A DNA stretch of 64,000 nt from Haloterrigena turkmenica DSM 5511 (GCF_000025325.1 NC_013746.1:1-64000); one strand, 5' to 3'; shown: positions 50,042 to 59,016, counted from the stretch's first letter. Made by a program: numbers and translations. The notes: generated by a model not told the origin, from the sequence alone.

Positions 50042-50410
50042 TCACCGATCCGGGATGGGGATCGCCTCTGATTCGGCGGCCCTGTTGGAGGGTGGACTCG
50101 AATCCTGGATTTCGGGCTCGAGAGCGACGACTCGTGTCTGCTGGGTTGGCAGATCAGCGCGGGTGCCGAGCCTGCACTCGGCGAGGAGTTCCGTACAGCC
50201 ACGTGTTGGCTCTGTGATGGTGTCGGGACTGCAGGCCACGCAGTAGGGTCGATAGATCGCCCAGCGGTCGGTGTCGGCTGGGCGGGAGGCAAGGACGGTC
50301 ACGCGGTCGCCTTCGTACAGTCGGTACTCACAGTGTTGGCACGTGGTGGTGTCGTGGGGACCGACCGGGAACCCCTCGAGGAGTTGGGTAGGGGTGGTGA
50401 CGACCTTCAT
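50042..50410 (-). CDS. Zinc-finger-like protein of the three-gene unit (122 aa)
   Basis: MKVVTTPTQLLEGFPVGPHD leads to TTCQHCEYRLYEGDRVTVLA and YRPYCVACSPDTITEPTRGC, so Cys24/Cys27 and Cys57/Cys60 form a split zinc knuckle. The C-terminal 50 residues are polar. The gene overlaps the 50407 gene by four bases (ATGA), which suggests translational coupling, and lies 145 bases before the 841-residue gene on the same strand. A metal-stabilised adaptor is the simplest reading; function is unknown. Confidence 0.72.
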   Translation of the reverse strand: MKVVTTPTQLLEGFPVGPHDTTTCQHCEYRLYEGDRVTVLASRPADTDRWAIYRPYCVACSPDTITEPTRGCTELLAECRLGTRADLPTQQTRVVALEPEIQDSSPPSNRAAESEAIPIPDR

Positions 50411-50721
50411 TGGTCGTCACCCTCGAGTGCGTCGAGGAATGAGTTCGTGAGACTCGAGTAGAGGTGTTGAGTTGTAAAGCCGCGTTCGGCGGTGACGTAC
50501 TCGATCCAGTCGTTGATGCACTGGTCGACCGCCTCGAGGTCGTAGCGGTAGGTACGGTCGCTGTTGTGGATGACGTGGATGGTCTCGTCGGTGGTTCGGT
50601 AGACGTGGTGTGCGTCTTCGGTGTCGATGCCAACGAGAATGTAGTCTGGTCGGGGGTCAGTGCGACTGCGAGCCGAAACCGTTTCGGTTGTGCGTGGTTG
50701 AATTGACATTGGTCTTGCCAC
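50407..50721 (-). CDS. First gene of the three-gene unit, hypothetical (104 aa)
   Basis: MARPMSIQPRTTETVSARSR then DYILVGIDTEDAHHVYRTTD and YDLEAVDQCINDWIEYVTAE followed by RGFTTQHLYSSLTNSFLDAL. An alpha/beta core (VGIDTEDAHHVYRTTDETIH) is followed by two helices. MSIQPRTTE four codons later is an alternative start. It overlaps the next gene by four bases. The order small alpha/beta protein, zinc-knuckle protein, 841-residue HTH protein looks like a conserved plasmid operon. Its biochemical role is unknown. Confidence 0.7.
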   Translation of the reverse strand: MARPMSIQPRTTETVSARSRTDPRPDYILVGIDTEDAHHVYRTTDETIHVIHNSDRTYRYDLEAVDQCINDWIEYVTAERGFTTQHLYSSLTNSFLDALEGDDQ

Positions 50722-50875
50722 AAGACCGAGGTCGGCTGTTGGCGCAGCCGGCCATGATTTTCCCTGGCAACCCTCGGTCTCTATTCTGTGTTATTTCGGC
50801 AACTCTATTAAACATATTGGTCGTAGGTTGTTACCCATAGGTTTTTGTCGATTGCCGCCCACTTATCAGGCACTA

Positions 50876-51106
50876 ATGAGTAGAGCAACTCAACCTATGG
50901 ATGCAGACAACATGCGAGATGCTGACTGGGCAATTGTAGACGTGCTTCGTGAAGGGAGAGCGAATGCGCCATTAATTGCTGAAGAGACGGGATATTCCTC
51001 GCAATATATTCGCGAGCGTCTTGGGCGGTTGAAGCAGGATAATATCGTTAAGCCGCTTGGTCACGGAATATATGAGGTTGTTCCTGAAGAGTTGCCAGAT
51101 GAATAA
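50876..51106 (+). CDS. Small winged-helix DNA-binding protein (76 aa)
   Basis: The start MSRATQPMDADNMRDADWAI (50876) is preferred to 50828, whose first 16 residues are unlike the family. The body WAIVDVLREGRANAPLIAEE then TGYSSQYIRERLGRLKQDNI and VKPLGHGIYEVV is a compact MarR/Lrp-type winged helix, with the recognition helix SSQYIRERLGRL and wing LGHGIYEV. It lies divergent to the three-gene unit, about 155 bases from its first gene, so it could regulate that unit or the membrane genes downstream. Confidence 0.85.
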   Translation: MSRATQPMDADNMRDADWAIVDVLREGRANAPLIAEETGYSSQYIRERLGRLKQDNIVKPLGHGIYEVVPEELPDE

Positions 51107-51914
51107 TTCACTGAAGAGACGCTTATGAGGCGAATTTGCCCCTAACGCAGCGCCAGACCGGGTCGCAAACACGACGACGTGATTGCCAATCACAGCGGCT
51201 TACGTAGATAAGGCAGCAACGGCAGCCGTGAAAGGACATCTCTCAATAACAAGCAACCTTGAGACCGGTATTAGGTACCTTTAATCTGGTTGCTTCACGG
51301 TCACGGACAAACTTCGCTACGAACCGTACACTGACCTCGACGACAAGTCAGACACGCACAACCACATTAGCCGACATCATGATCTCGGCGAGTTAGAGTT
51401 CGTCCCGGTTGTAGCCCTCAATCCGATTGCGATCTTGAGTTCGACACAGGATCAGTACTTCACAACTCGTCTACGCTGAGTCGGTCTAAAGTCTGACTTC
51501 TCTTATTGATCGGAGTGATCGATGTAGTTCACTCCGGAGATCGACGAGGAGCTGTCGCTGTCGGCGGCGGTCAGCCGCCGACGCGACGGCGTTGCCACTC
51601 TCTACACAGACTTGCTCGGTCAGTAACTACCGGTGGAACCGGTCGTCAGGAGGCCGGTTCGCGGGGACGGCCCGACGCACTGCGAGGGCCGCTCACGCCA
51701 GTTCGGAGTCGTCCATCGGAACGAGTACGTGATCGGGACTGTCCATACCGATCCCTACGAGCGACTGGACCTTCAGTCGTTTCATAGAGTCTCCGTTCCT
51801 GTCCGAACCCTTCTCGGTCCTCGGTCAGTCGGTCCGTCTCGTCGGTACGCGGCGATTCCAGGGCGAGCAGCGGCCGCGCTCACACTTTTCCGCCGCTGGA
51901 TTGATGTCGATACC
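51107..51914. other. Gene-free stretch with a relic
   Basis: About 800 bases. The plus strand at about 51310-51478 reads KLRYEPYTDLDDKSDTHNHI then GELEFVPVVALNPIAILSST and stops near 51478; there is no start, so it is a relic of an unidentified gene. The open frame before 51915 (from 51633) has Arg-rich, non-haloarchaeal composition and is not counted as coding. Confidence 0.35.
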
Positions 51915-52982
51915 ATGACTACGGACACAAATGCGACCGATCGTGACGAGGGCGAACGGATCGACGCGGCGGTGAGCCGGAGCGATCTCGTCCACGAGCG
52001 GCTCCGCGAGTCGCCGGTCGAACGGTGGCTCCTGCTCGACGGGAACCGATACATCATCACGGCGCTATTCTCGCTGGTCGTCTTCATCGCGTGTGCGAGC
52101 ATCGGCTTCGCCGGATACATCCCAGTCACTGATCCCGCCACCGCGACCACGCTCGTCGCGGCGATCGTCGGCGGGACTCTTCCGTTCATCACGATCGTGC
52201 TCGCGATCAACCAGCTGGTGCTTTCGCAGGAACTGGGCTGGCCCGGCGATCTCTCTGACCGGTTCGAGAAAATGGTGACCTACCGGCAGGAGGTCGAATC
52301 GTTGACGGAAACATCGGTCAGTCCGGCGGCCCCCGCCGACTTCCTTCAGCTGCTCGTCGACACCGTTATCGATCGAACCGCGCGACTGGACCTGGCCACC
52401 GGCCGGCTGGCCGATCCTGACCGCGCTGTCGTCAGGGGATTCGTCGAAGCGGTCGAATCCGAGGGCGAACTCGTCTCGGCGTCACTTGAGGGGGCGGACT
52501 TTGGGACCTTCGACGCGCTGTCGGCGGTACTCGGCCACTTTAACGGGGCGCACCTGTACGCGGCCCGGCAGATCCGTGCCCATTACGCCGACGACCTCTC
52601 GGCCGACGACCTCGAGGTCTTCGACTCGCTCGTCGAGTTACTCGGGCAGCTCGCGATCGCTCGTCAGACGTTCAAGACGCTGTACATGCAGTACGAACTC
52701 GCACACCTCTCGAAGGTTTTGCTGGTTGTCGGCTTCCCAACGCTGCTGGGCGGTGGGATTTTCATGATGACGTATCCGACGATTATCGAGACCGTCGGGA
52801 CGCCATCAATGCTCGTTCTCATCGTCAGTGGCGTCGTCACCTTCGTCTTCCTTCCGTTTACCGTCCTACTGGTCTACACGTTCCGAATCGCCTCGATCGC
52901 GTCGCGAACTGCCGACTTCGGCCCGTTCGTGCCGCGCGTCGACTTCGAGGAGGCGGTGACCCTCGAGGACGAAGGTGAGTAA
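51915..52982 (+). CDS. Four-helix membrane protein, paralogue of 53679-54590 (355 aa)
   Basis: I chose ATG 51915 (MTTDTNATDRDEGERIDAAV), as the residues before it are out of character. Two helices near the N-terminus (YIITALFSLVVFIACASIGF; ATTLVAAIVGGTLPFITIVL, the latter with the motif AINQLVLSQELG.PGDL) and two near the C-terminus (VLLVVGFPTLLGGGIFMMTY; MLVLIVSGVVTFVFLPFTVL) enclose a cytoplasmic-looking helical domain of about 150 residues (RIDRT...VFDSLVELLGQLAIARQTFK). The AINQ.(V/I)LSQEL motif is shared with the protein at 53679. No enzymatic motif. Function unknown. Confidence 0.82.
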   Translation: MTTDTNATDRDEGERIDAAVSRSDLVHERLRESPVERWLLLDGNRYIITALFSLVVFIACASIGFAGYIPVTDPATATTLVAAIVGGTLPFITIVLAINQLVLSQELGWPGDLSDRFEKMVTYRQEVESLTETSVSPAAPADFLQLLVDTVIDRTARLDLATGRLADPDRAVVRGFVEAVESEGELVSASLEGADFGTFDALSAVLGHFNGAHLYAARQIRAHYADDLSADDLEVFDSLVELLGQLAIARQTFKTLYMQYELAHLSKVLLVVGFPTLLGGGIFMMTYPTIIETVGTPSMLVLIVSGVVTFVFLPFTVLLVYTFRIASIASRTADFGPFVPRVDFEEAVTLEDEGE

Positions 52983-53084
52983 CACATTAAGTCACACAGG
53001 AGCAGTTGCGGGAATCAGTGCTGATACTGGTGGTAGATAGAGAGTCGCTGGACTCTGTACGCATGGCCCGACGGCCGTGGGAAC

Positions 53085-53495
53085 GTGCTCACGCGCGAGT
53101 ACGAGGACCTGTTCACGGTCGTCACCGAGCGCAGCGACAACGGAACCGGTCGCCTTCGAGTTGGAACAGCCGCTTACGTCGACGACTGTGAGGGTTGGCA
53201 GTTCCACGGCGCGAACGGCATCTACGCCGATATCCCGTTCGAAGAGCGGGAGTTGACCGACGCCGAACGCGCCTACTGTGACGAGCACCCGATGTACCGC
53301 GATACCGAGAGCGTCGTCGAATTCGACCTACCAACTCCCGAGGCGCTCCGGGCGGCGATCGTCGACCAGGACCTCGAACGCTTTGGCTGTCTCGAGGCGA
53401 TCATCGAAGACGCCGACCGCCGACACGACGTACTCACTGGGTTGCAGGAACGGATCGCCAGCGAACACGTGCGATCGAACCAGCATTATCAGTAG
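53085..53495 (+). CDS. Small acidic hypothetical protein, start unclear (136 aa)
   Basis: The best frame starts with GTG 53085 (VLTREYEDLFTVVTERSDNG), but the preceding in-frame residues (RWTLYAWPDGRGN) look like part of the same protein, ending at a TAG upstream. So the N-terminus may be truncated. The body contains WQFHGANGIYADIPFEEREL, ERAYCDEHPMYRDTESVVEF and LEAIIEDADRRHDVLTGLQE. I do not recognise a family. It lies between the two paralogous membrane-protein genes. Confidence 0.6.
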   Translation: MLTREYEDLFTVVTERSDNGTGRLRVGTAAYVDDCEGWQFHGANGIYADIPFEERELTDAERAYCDEHPMYRDTESVVEFDLPTPEALRAAIVDQDLERFGCLEAIIEDADRRHDVLTGLQERIASEHVRSNQHYQ

Positions 53496-53678
53496 ATAGT
53501 AGCGCGGTTTCTTTATTCAGTCTCGAACCTGAAACTGAATCGGGCGATTCGGTAACTACGTGTGCTTACTGATCGAAACCCGTGCTGTTAACCAACTAAT
53601 GTATTCTTTCTTGGTAAGCGTGATACAACCAACTCGCCCTCCCGTACAGCGACGAAATCGATCCTAATCGCATTGTTG

Positions 53679-54590
53679 CTATGTCATGAAGGGTGTGATC
53701 GATGCGATATTCTGGGCCACTGTTGCTACCCGGAGAATAAACGCTATCAGGAGCGCAAGAGGGATGAGACTAACCACAACCGTCAGGAGGGTGAAAACGA
53801 ATATCGTTGGCAGAGGGGCAGCCACCGTGGGAAAGGTAGCGAGCTGGATGAGTAACGCGACTGGGAGAGAAATAGCCAGCACACCAACGTACAGGAGCGA
53901 GCGAGAGAGCTTCGCGAGTTCTTCTTTTATGAATGTGGTCGTAAAGTACTGTCGAGCGATGTCGAGATTCTTCAAATCCGCGCTCAAGGAATCGAGCGTG
54001 GAGAGCAGCTGTTCATGCTCATCCCCCTCGTAATCCGACTCGAGCTGATGGCATTCATGAATGTGGGTCGCGTATTCGATGCCAAGGAGGGGAACGATCA
54101 CCGAAGAGAGCTTATCCGGTCCTGTCCCGAGCTCCTCGCTAATCTGGGCACATTCCTCCGGTAGCTCATCGATAAGGTGGGTATCCAGTTCACTGCTCGA
54201 GTCGGGGAGAAGTTCCGCGAGCGAACCGGCGCGTTCTTGGGTCTGCTGAAGGAGCTGTTGCAGGAAGTCAGCTGGATCAGTCGGTGGTGCCGGCTGGTCA
54301 AGTGCTGTCTGCCGATAGTCGTCTGATTGGTCAATCTCGTCTCGGAGCGACCCCGGTGACTCCAGTTCCTGGGAGAGAATCACTTGGTTGATCGCGACCA
54401 CGAGGGTGATGAGCGTGATATTCCCTCCGATCAACGCGCTCGCGATATAGATCACCGGCGTGAGATTGCGGATGGTGAACCGGGAGAAAAGAGGGATAAG
54501 CACCACCACAGCCATGGTGAAGAGTATCCCAGTGGCGACGCGGAACCGACCCCCTGAGAGGAGCAGCCATCGACTGAATCGGTCGTCCAT
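53679..54590 (-). CDS. Four-helix membrane protein, paralogue of 51915-52982 (303 aa)
   Basis: I prefer MDDRFSRWLLLSGGRFRVAT (54590), as it aligns with VERWLLLDGNRYIITA in the paralogue. The layout is the same: two N-terminal helices (ATGILFTMAVVVLIPLF; ITLITLVVAINQVILSQELE), a helical central domain (ADFLQQLLQQTQERAGSLAE, LDSLSADLKNLDIARQYFTT) and two C-terminal helices (SLLYVGVLAISLPVALLIQL; TIFVFTLLTVVVSLIPLALL). Identity is low overall but high in the AINQ.(V/I)LSQELE.PG motif and in ADFLQ.L. The two genes converge around the hypothetical at 53085. Function unknown. Confidence 0.82.
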   Translation of the reverse strand: MDDRFSRWLLLSGGRFRVATGILFTMAVVVLIPLFSRFTIRNLTPVIYIASALIGGNITLITLVVAINQVILSQELESPGSLRDEIDQSDDYRQTALDQPAPPTDPADFLQQLLQQTQERAGSLAELLPDSSSELDTHLIDELPEECAQISEELGTGPDKLSSVIVPLLGIEYATHIHECHQLESDYEGDEHEQLLSTLDSLSADLKNLDIARQYFTTTFIKEELAKLSRSLLYVGVLAISLPVALLIQLATFPTVAAPLPTIFVFTLLTVVVSLIPLALLIAFILRVATVAQNIASITPFMT

Positions 54591-54875
54591 TCGTTGATTG
54601 GTGCTTTGCCGGTCAGCCCGAAAATGTGTGGTGCCTCTCTCCACTTTCTCACTGTATCAGGATTTGATGTTCCGGTTATGAACGATCTTTGTGTTTCTAC
54701 TGAACGGCAACTACTTTTCCTGTACTTACCGCTGGTTCACGATCTCCTGTCCGACTCTGTCTGATTTCTCGGACAGTCTTTTCAGGTAAGTTCTCTCTGA
54801 AAGGCACGGTAACGCTATGTACGTATTGCGTGTCCATAGATACCTGACCGGCACCCAGTTAGGTAATCGAGAGCC
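54591..54875. other. Intergenic region
   Basis: About 285 bases between the paralogous membrane protein and the phosphatase. CCTGTACTTACCG at about 54719 matches the first 13 bases of repeat R1, but nothing else of R1 follows. No gene. Confidence 0.35.
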
Positions 54876-55784
54876 TTACCGATCCAGGAGTTTCTCACCG
54901 GCTAGTGGGGCGACAACAGCACCACCAACTGCGATTGCGGAACCAGAAAACGTGACCATCAGTGGTGGTTCGAGAGCGTACAAGAGTGTAAAGAAACCGC
55001 CCGCGAGTCCAAGGACAGCGAACCCAGCACCGACCACCCACCGGTTCGACGGATGGGCTGGCGTTGAATCAGCGATGCCACGCCAGACGAGCCATGCGCC
55101 AACGGTGCTTCCGAGCACGGCCACGCTCTCAAAAGAAACTCCCTGTAATAACCCCAGCGCCGCGATGGCGACGGCAACGAGCAACACTCGACCGGGAACG
55201 GTGCCGCGGTCGGTGATCGCGTAGAGAACACCCAATATCACCAGCCCAAGGCCAGCCCCGACCACAACATCTACGAGGTAATGAACTCCCAGAACAAGCC
55301 TCGAGAGCGAGATGATACCGGCGACAGCGCCCGCGACTCCGAGCCACAGATATGATAGTTTGTTCTCTACGACGACGAGCGCGAATCCACCCCATACCAT
55401 CGTCGTCCCGAGGGCGTGACCACTCGGAAATCCCGGTCCGTCCCCTGTCGAAGTACTCGCGAACGCCGGCTGGAAGAGAGATGGTATCCACTCGACGACG
55501 GGCGGCTCACCTGCCCCTGCCGGACGAGGGAGCAGGAAGAACTGTTTGAGTACCCCGATGAGGGCAACATACGTGAGCAGGAGTCCAAGGACAAACAGGG
55601 CACGCCGTCGATCGACCCCCCACCGCGGAAACTTATCCCCGGCGACATAAAGTACGCCGCCTCCCAGAAAAAGGAACCACACGTCACCGAGTTGTGTCAG
55701 CAGTGCGAAAAGAACGAGAATCGGGTCCTGCGCTGATCCATGAAGCGCCTCGGTGATCCCAATACCGCGGTCCTCCGTAAGCAT
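54876..55784 (-). CDS. PAP2-family membrane phosphatase (302 aa)
   Basis: All three phosphatase motifs are visible: KQFFLLPRP (K-x6-RP, about 80-88), FPSGHALGT (PSGH, about 117-125) and SRLVLGVHYLVDV (SR-x5-H-x3-D, about 160-172). The enzyme should have its site on the outer face and hydrolyse lipid phosphates such as isoprenyl or phosphatidyl phosphates. About ten hydrophobic helices are present; the last 120 residues add extra helices beyond the catalytic core, as in other haloarchaeal members. It stands alone. Confidence 0.92.
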   Translation of the reverse strand: MLTEDRGIGITEALHGSAQDPILVLFALLTQLGDVWFLFLGGGVLYVAGDKFPRWGVDRRRALFVLGLLLTYVALIGVLKQFFLLPRPAGAGEPPVVEWIPSLFQPAFASTSTGDGPGFPSGHALGTTMVWGGFALVVVENKLSYLWLGVAGAVAGIISLSRLVLGVHYLVDVVVGAGLGLVILGVLYAITDRGTVPGRVLLVAVAIAALGLLQGVSFESVAVLGSTVGAWLVWRGIADSTPAHPSNRWVVGAGFAVLGLAGGFFTLLYALEPPLMVTFSGSAIAVGGAVVAPLAGEKLLDR

Positions 55785-56285
55785 CCTTGTTCGGTAGATT
55801 GTTGGCTTCCGTGCCGTTATAGCCTCGGCCTGTACTGACCACTGCAGATCTTACATCTGTCTCTTACTGAAGGATTTAACAGGCCCTCCACATTCAGCCT
55901 CGAGGCCCTGCTCAGGGCTTGCTCTGAGCCCAATCGTCGAGTTCAGATAGGCCTGGATCATAGGGCTAACAACCACCCTGGTTAGACCGCCCAGCGGCCA
56001 GATTCGGCCGACGTAGTTGGCGTATTCGATCTGACTGCCCATGCTGAATGCATCCTCTGAATTCCTTGCTGGTAACGCTCTCTTCTGTACTTAGCAGTAG
56101 GGATCTATACCTGCCTCTCACTATACGCACCATGTATCGCCGTTTTTGAAGCCATGAGTCGTTGCTGTTGGTCGTGATCGTTGACCGCAATTAGGTCGTC
56201 CTCAAGGTCAAGTTCTATATCGGCCACAAATTAGCGTTCAATCATTTCAGGTTCGAATATATTGATGGCTGATTCGTAGGCGAGA
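55785..56285. other. Gene-free stretch
   Basis: About 500 bases between the phosphatase and the integrase. A minus-strand frame (55851-56042) reads IEYANYVGRIWPLGGLTRVV but has no recognised family and may be a relic. No tRNA gene or attachment-site repeat was found next to the integrase. Confidence 0.35.
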
Positions 56286-57428
56286 TCAGTCGCGGACTTC
56301 GTCGATACTGTTGGAGACGTCTTTCATTTGAAGGTCCGTATACGCCTCGTGCGTGGTTTCGATCGACTTGTGGCGTAACGCCTCTTGGGCCTTTTCAGAC
56401 ATGCCGTTGGCGTATAGGTCGCGTCCAAGCGCCCGTCGTGCGCCGTGGAGTGTGAGATAGTCGTAGTCGCCGTCGGGGTCGATGTTCGCCTCTTTCGTGA
56501 GTCGTTTCAACAGTCGGCGGACGCCCTCTTTCGAGATCGACGGCGGCGGGACCTCATGTTCACGGTGCAGGCGGTCGAGAACTGCGGTCTTGCCCTCGTC
56601 ACCCCCTCCCTTGAGTGCCGCGTTCACCCGTTCCTCGCCGAGTTTCTTGATCAACGCGTCCTCTTTCGAGCCGTAGTGGCCAGTCGGGAAGACAGGCCAC
56701 TCGTCAGTCGGCGGCTCGAGGTAGTCATACCATCGCTCGAGGACATTGTGGACACTGTCAGGGAACGGCGCCTCTTCGTACTCGCGAGATTTTCCGTACA
56801 CTTCGATGAGTCGCTGTTCGAAATCGACGTCCGACCACCGGAGGCCGGGCCGTTTGTCGTCTTTCGGGTCGGCGAACAGTTCGGCCCCGCGAGCGCCGGT
56901 TCCACCGAGCATGACCACGATCGCCCGGTCTCGCAGCGCCGCTTTCGGATCGGTGCGGATCGTTCCCTCGAGTGCCATGTCGACGCGCTTGGTTGCGTAG
57001 GCCTCGAGTTGCTGTCGGTCGTCCTCAGACCAGTATTGTGTTTTGCGCTTCCCGTCGTCCTCGGGGAGCGGGTCCATCGCCGTGTTCGTATTCGCCGGGT
57101 TCTGCTCGAGGTGCTGTTCACGGACACACCAGGAGAGGAACGCCCGCACATAGGCGAAGTACGCGTTCGCCGTCGACGCCGCGAGGTTTTCGTCGATCAT
57201 GACGCGGTCGTAGAGGTGTTCACTGTAGCTGCGAATATCCTGGTCGGCCAACTCGCCGACGCAACCGACGCCGCGCTCGTCCTTGCAGTGATCGGCAAAC
57301 GACTCGAGTGGCGAACGCATCGTCGTCTCCGAGCCGTCGGCTTTGATCTTGTATCGCAAGTAGTCCTCAACCGCTTCGTGGACGGTCGTGCCCTCGGGGG
57401 TAGGTCGTCTCTCGCTGGGAGTAGACAT
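56286..57428 (-). CDS. Tyrosine recombinase / integrase, XerC/D-type (380 aa)
   Basis: The N-terminal SAM-like DNA-binding domain spans about 15-120 (VHEAVEDYLRYKIKADGSET, ANAYFAYVRAFLSWCVREQH). The catalytic domain carries the first Arg in MLGGTGARGAELFADP, the HxxR box in LTLHGARRALGRDLYANG, the second His in EALRHKSIETT and the nucleophile Tyr in THEAYTDLQMK. Length and the HKS..TTH.AY end are typical of haloarchaeal plasmid and provirus integrases. A broken second copy of the same type lies 1.2 kb away at 58652. It probably acted on this or an adjoining island. Confidence 0.93.
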   Translation of the reverse strand: MSTPSERRPTPEGTTVHEAVEDYLRYKIKADGSETTMRSPLESFADHCKDERGVGCVGELADQDIRSYSEHLYDRVMIDENLAASTANAYFAYVRAFLSWCVREQHLEQNPANTNTAMDPLPEDDGKRKTQYWSEDDRQQLEAYATKRVDMALEGTIRTDPKAALRDRAIVVMLGGTGARGAELFADPKDDKRPGLRWSDVDFEQRLIEVYGKSREYEEAPFPDSVHNVLERWYDYLEPPTDEWPVFPTGHYGSKEDALIKKLGEERVNAALKGGGDEGKTAVLDRLHREHEVPPPSISKEGVRRLLKRLTKEANIDPDGDYDYLTLHGARRALGRDLYANGMSEKAQEALRHKSIETTHEAYTDLQMKDVSNSIDEVRD

Positions 57429-57680
57429 TCGTATGTGGGGTACAGTATCGACCCTAGTAAAGTCCCTTGGTTAAACTGGTATTTAGACAAGTGCACCCAC
57501 TAAGCCCTGTATCCGCCATTCGTTCCCACCTCGATCCCTCTATCCCTAATTTCGGATTTTATATATCCTATGTCGCTATACCAAAATCCAGCTTCTATCG
57601 CTAGACCCTATTCTTCTGGAAACAAGCGTCTGACGCGTTCTAGAAACCGTACGCAAAATGGTGGAGTATGTACACTCTGA
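57429..57680. other. Upstream region of the integrase
   Basis: About 250 bases without a gene. AT-rich segments near 57550-57580 (TTTTATATATCC) could be promoter elements for the minus-strand integrase, though they lie more than 100 bases from its start. Confidence 0.3.
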
Positions 57681-57869
57681 TCAAGGGGTAGTCTCGAACT
57701 CGTCGGCCGAGAGGATCGTGGCCGACTCGCCGTTCTCGAGTTCGGATAGCCGAATTAGAGCGTGAGCCTCACAGTAGTATGTGTGCTGGCGGCCAGAGTC
57801 TTGAAACAAGATGCTCAGACGCTGGGTTGCGACCTTCGTACAGTTTCTTTGCCGCCATTCGCAGCGCAT
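57681..57869 (-). CDS. Small Cys/His protein (62 aa)
   Basis: MRCEWRQRNCTKVATQRLSI then LFQDSGRQHTYYCEAHALIR and LSELENGESATILSADEFET. Two Cys at the start (CEWRQRNC) and the pair C-x-x-H (YCEAH) make a likely single zinc site; this pattern recurs in small haloarchaeal proteins near integrases. It lies between the integrase and the IS element, same strand. Function unknown. Confidence 0.7.
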   Translation of the reverse strand: MRCEWRQRNCTKVATQRLSILFQDSGRQHTYYCEAHALIRLSELENGESATILSADEFETTP

Positions 57870-57907
57870 TACCGTTCTATTTAGGACTTAGAGGTGTATA
57901 ACTGTCG

Positions 57908-58649
57908 GGCACTGTCTAGTTTAGCACCTCGGCTGGCGTTTGTCCGTTGAGTGACTGGTGCGGTCGTTGTGTGTTATAATAGTGTACGAACTGTTCAAGC
58001 CACTCTCTGACGCTCGCCCGACTGCCCACCCACGAATTATGGAAGCGGTCAACTCGCATCTTGAAGGTGTGAAACCACGTTTCGATTAAGTTTCGATCAA
58101 CGTAGTCGAGCTGACCGCTCAATCCTAATCGGGAGAGGGCAGTCAGATAGCCGTAGCCATCGACGAGAAACATGGTGTCGGAGAGATTGTGTTTCTCGGT
58201 CAATCGATGCAGGAACGCAGCGGCTGGATCGGTGCCTCGTCGTCCGAACACTGCGACATCGAGAACAAGCCTAGTGTCTACGTCTATTGCAGCGTACACC
58301 CAAGACCAGTCGCCGTTAATCTTGACAGCGGTTTCATCAATGGCGACCCGCGACGGCTGCGCCGTCGGCGGGTCTGACACGCTGTCAGCCAGCCGATGTA
58401 CCCAGTGCCAGATTGCTTGATGAGAGCGTTTGACGCCGATCAAGCGAAGAATCGCTTGTGTCTCTCGAAGCGAACAACCGGTCACGTGAAGGCGGACGGC
58501 GAACACCCTGACGGGCGTCGCCGTCCGCTCACGCTCCCAAGCTTCATCAAATTCCGTCGCATAGCACTCGCTGAGCAGGTCTGCGAGCATCATCCCAAAC
58601 TAACTCCACGACCTGCTCGCTTCTCAAACCACGCTAACTAGACGGTGCC
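57908..58649 (-). mobile_element. IS6-group insertion sequence, complete (about 742 bp)
   Basis: Terminal inverted repeats are GGCACTGTCTAGTTTAGC (57908-57925) and, at the other end, GCTAACTAGACGGTGCC (58633-58649), matching except for two positions. One transposase gene fills the interior. The flanks (AACTGTCG and GATTGATG) do not show a target duplication, so the element may have mediated a deletion or replaced sequence: its right end touches the tail of a second integrase. Partial copies lie at 10218-10327 and 28975-29068, and a lone end at 13269. Confidence 0.9.
57916..58593 (-). CDS. IS6-group transposase (225 aa)
   Basis: MMLADLLSECYATEFDEAWE starts the protein. A helix-turn-helix (GCSLRETQAILRLIGVKRSH) follows, then the DDE core with Asp in RVAIDETAVKINGDWSWVYA, Asp in MFLVDGYGYLTALSRLG and Glu in RNLIETWFHTFKMRVDRFHN. 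The end FVHYYNTQRPHQSLNGQTPA is conserved in the group. The frame is complete and the terminal repeats are present, so the element could still be active. IS6 transposases move by a replicative route. Confidence 0.93.
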   Translation of the reverse strand: MMLADLLSECYATEFDEAWERERTATPVRVFAVRLHVTGCSLRETQAILRLIGVKRSHQAIWHWVHRLADSVSDPPTAQPSRVAIDETAVKINGDWSWVYAAIDVDTRLVLDVAVFGRRGTDPAAAFLHRLTEKHNLSDTMFLVDGYGYLTALSRLGLSGQLDYVDRNLIETWFHTFKMRVDRFHNSWVGSRASVREWLEQFVHYYNTQRPHQSLNGQTPAEVLN

Positions 58650-58651
58650 GA

Positions 58652-58879
58652 TTGATGAAACACCTCACGAAGGAGGTAGGTATCGAACCAGACGGTGATT
58701 ACGACTATCACACACACCACGGCGCACGACGGGCACTCGGTCGCGATCTGTACGCCAACGGACTCTCGGAGAAGGCCCAAGAAGCGCTGCGTCACTAGTC
58801 GATTGAAACCACACACGAAGCCTACTCAGATGCCAAGATGAAGGAGGTCTCTGACAGTATTGACGCAGTTCGAGATTGA
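58652..58879 (+). pseudogene. C-terminal remnant of a second integrase
   Basis: The plus strand reads LMKHLTKEVGIEPDGDYDYH then THHGARRALGRDLYANGLSE and KAQEALRH, then TAG (58796-58798), and continues SIETTHEAYSDAKMKEVSDS to a TGA at 58877-58879. It aligns with the last 75 residues of the integrase at 56286, keeping HxxR and the nucleophile Tyr. The stop replaces the Lys of HKS (AAG to TAG). Everything before LMKHL was cut at the IS6 end. Confidence 0.85.
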
Positions 58880-59016
58880 TCTGGCCCCAAGGACATAAAT
58901 AATTCCATATATAATTCTATTTGAACTCTTTATCTAGTAATATATTATTCTATATATAGGTATTTAAACACTCGCCTGCCCCAAGAGTATGTGACAGATG
59001 GTGGCTGACGCTCAGT
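58880..59016. other. AT-rich intergenic spacer
   Basis: Contains repeated TATATA-like runs (TTCCATATATAATTC, ATTCTATATATAGG). No gene. Confidence 0.35.

Noticed and set aside
54719-54731. A fifth R1 copy
   Set aside because: Only the first 13 bases match; none of the inner conserved blocks follow.
56445-57503. Long plus-strand open frame (352 codons) opposite the integrase
   Set aside because: It is the antisense shadow of the integrase. Composition is Arg/Val/Phe-rich and it shows no family motif, while the minus strand has a complete recombinase.
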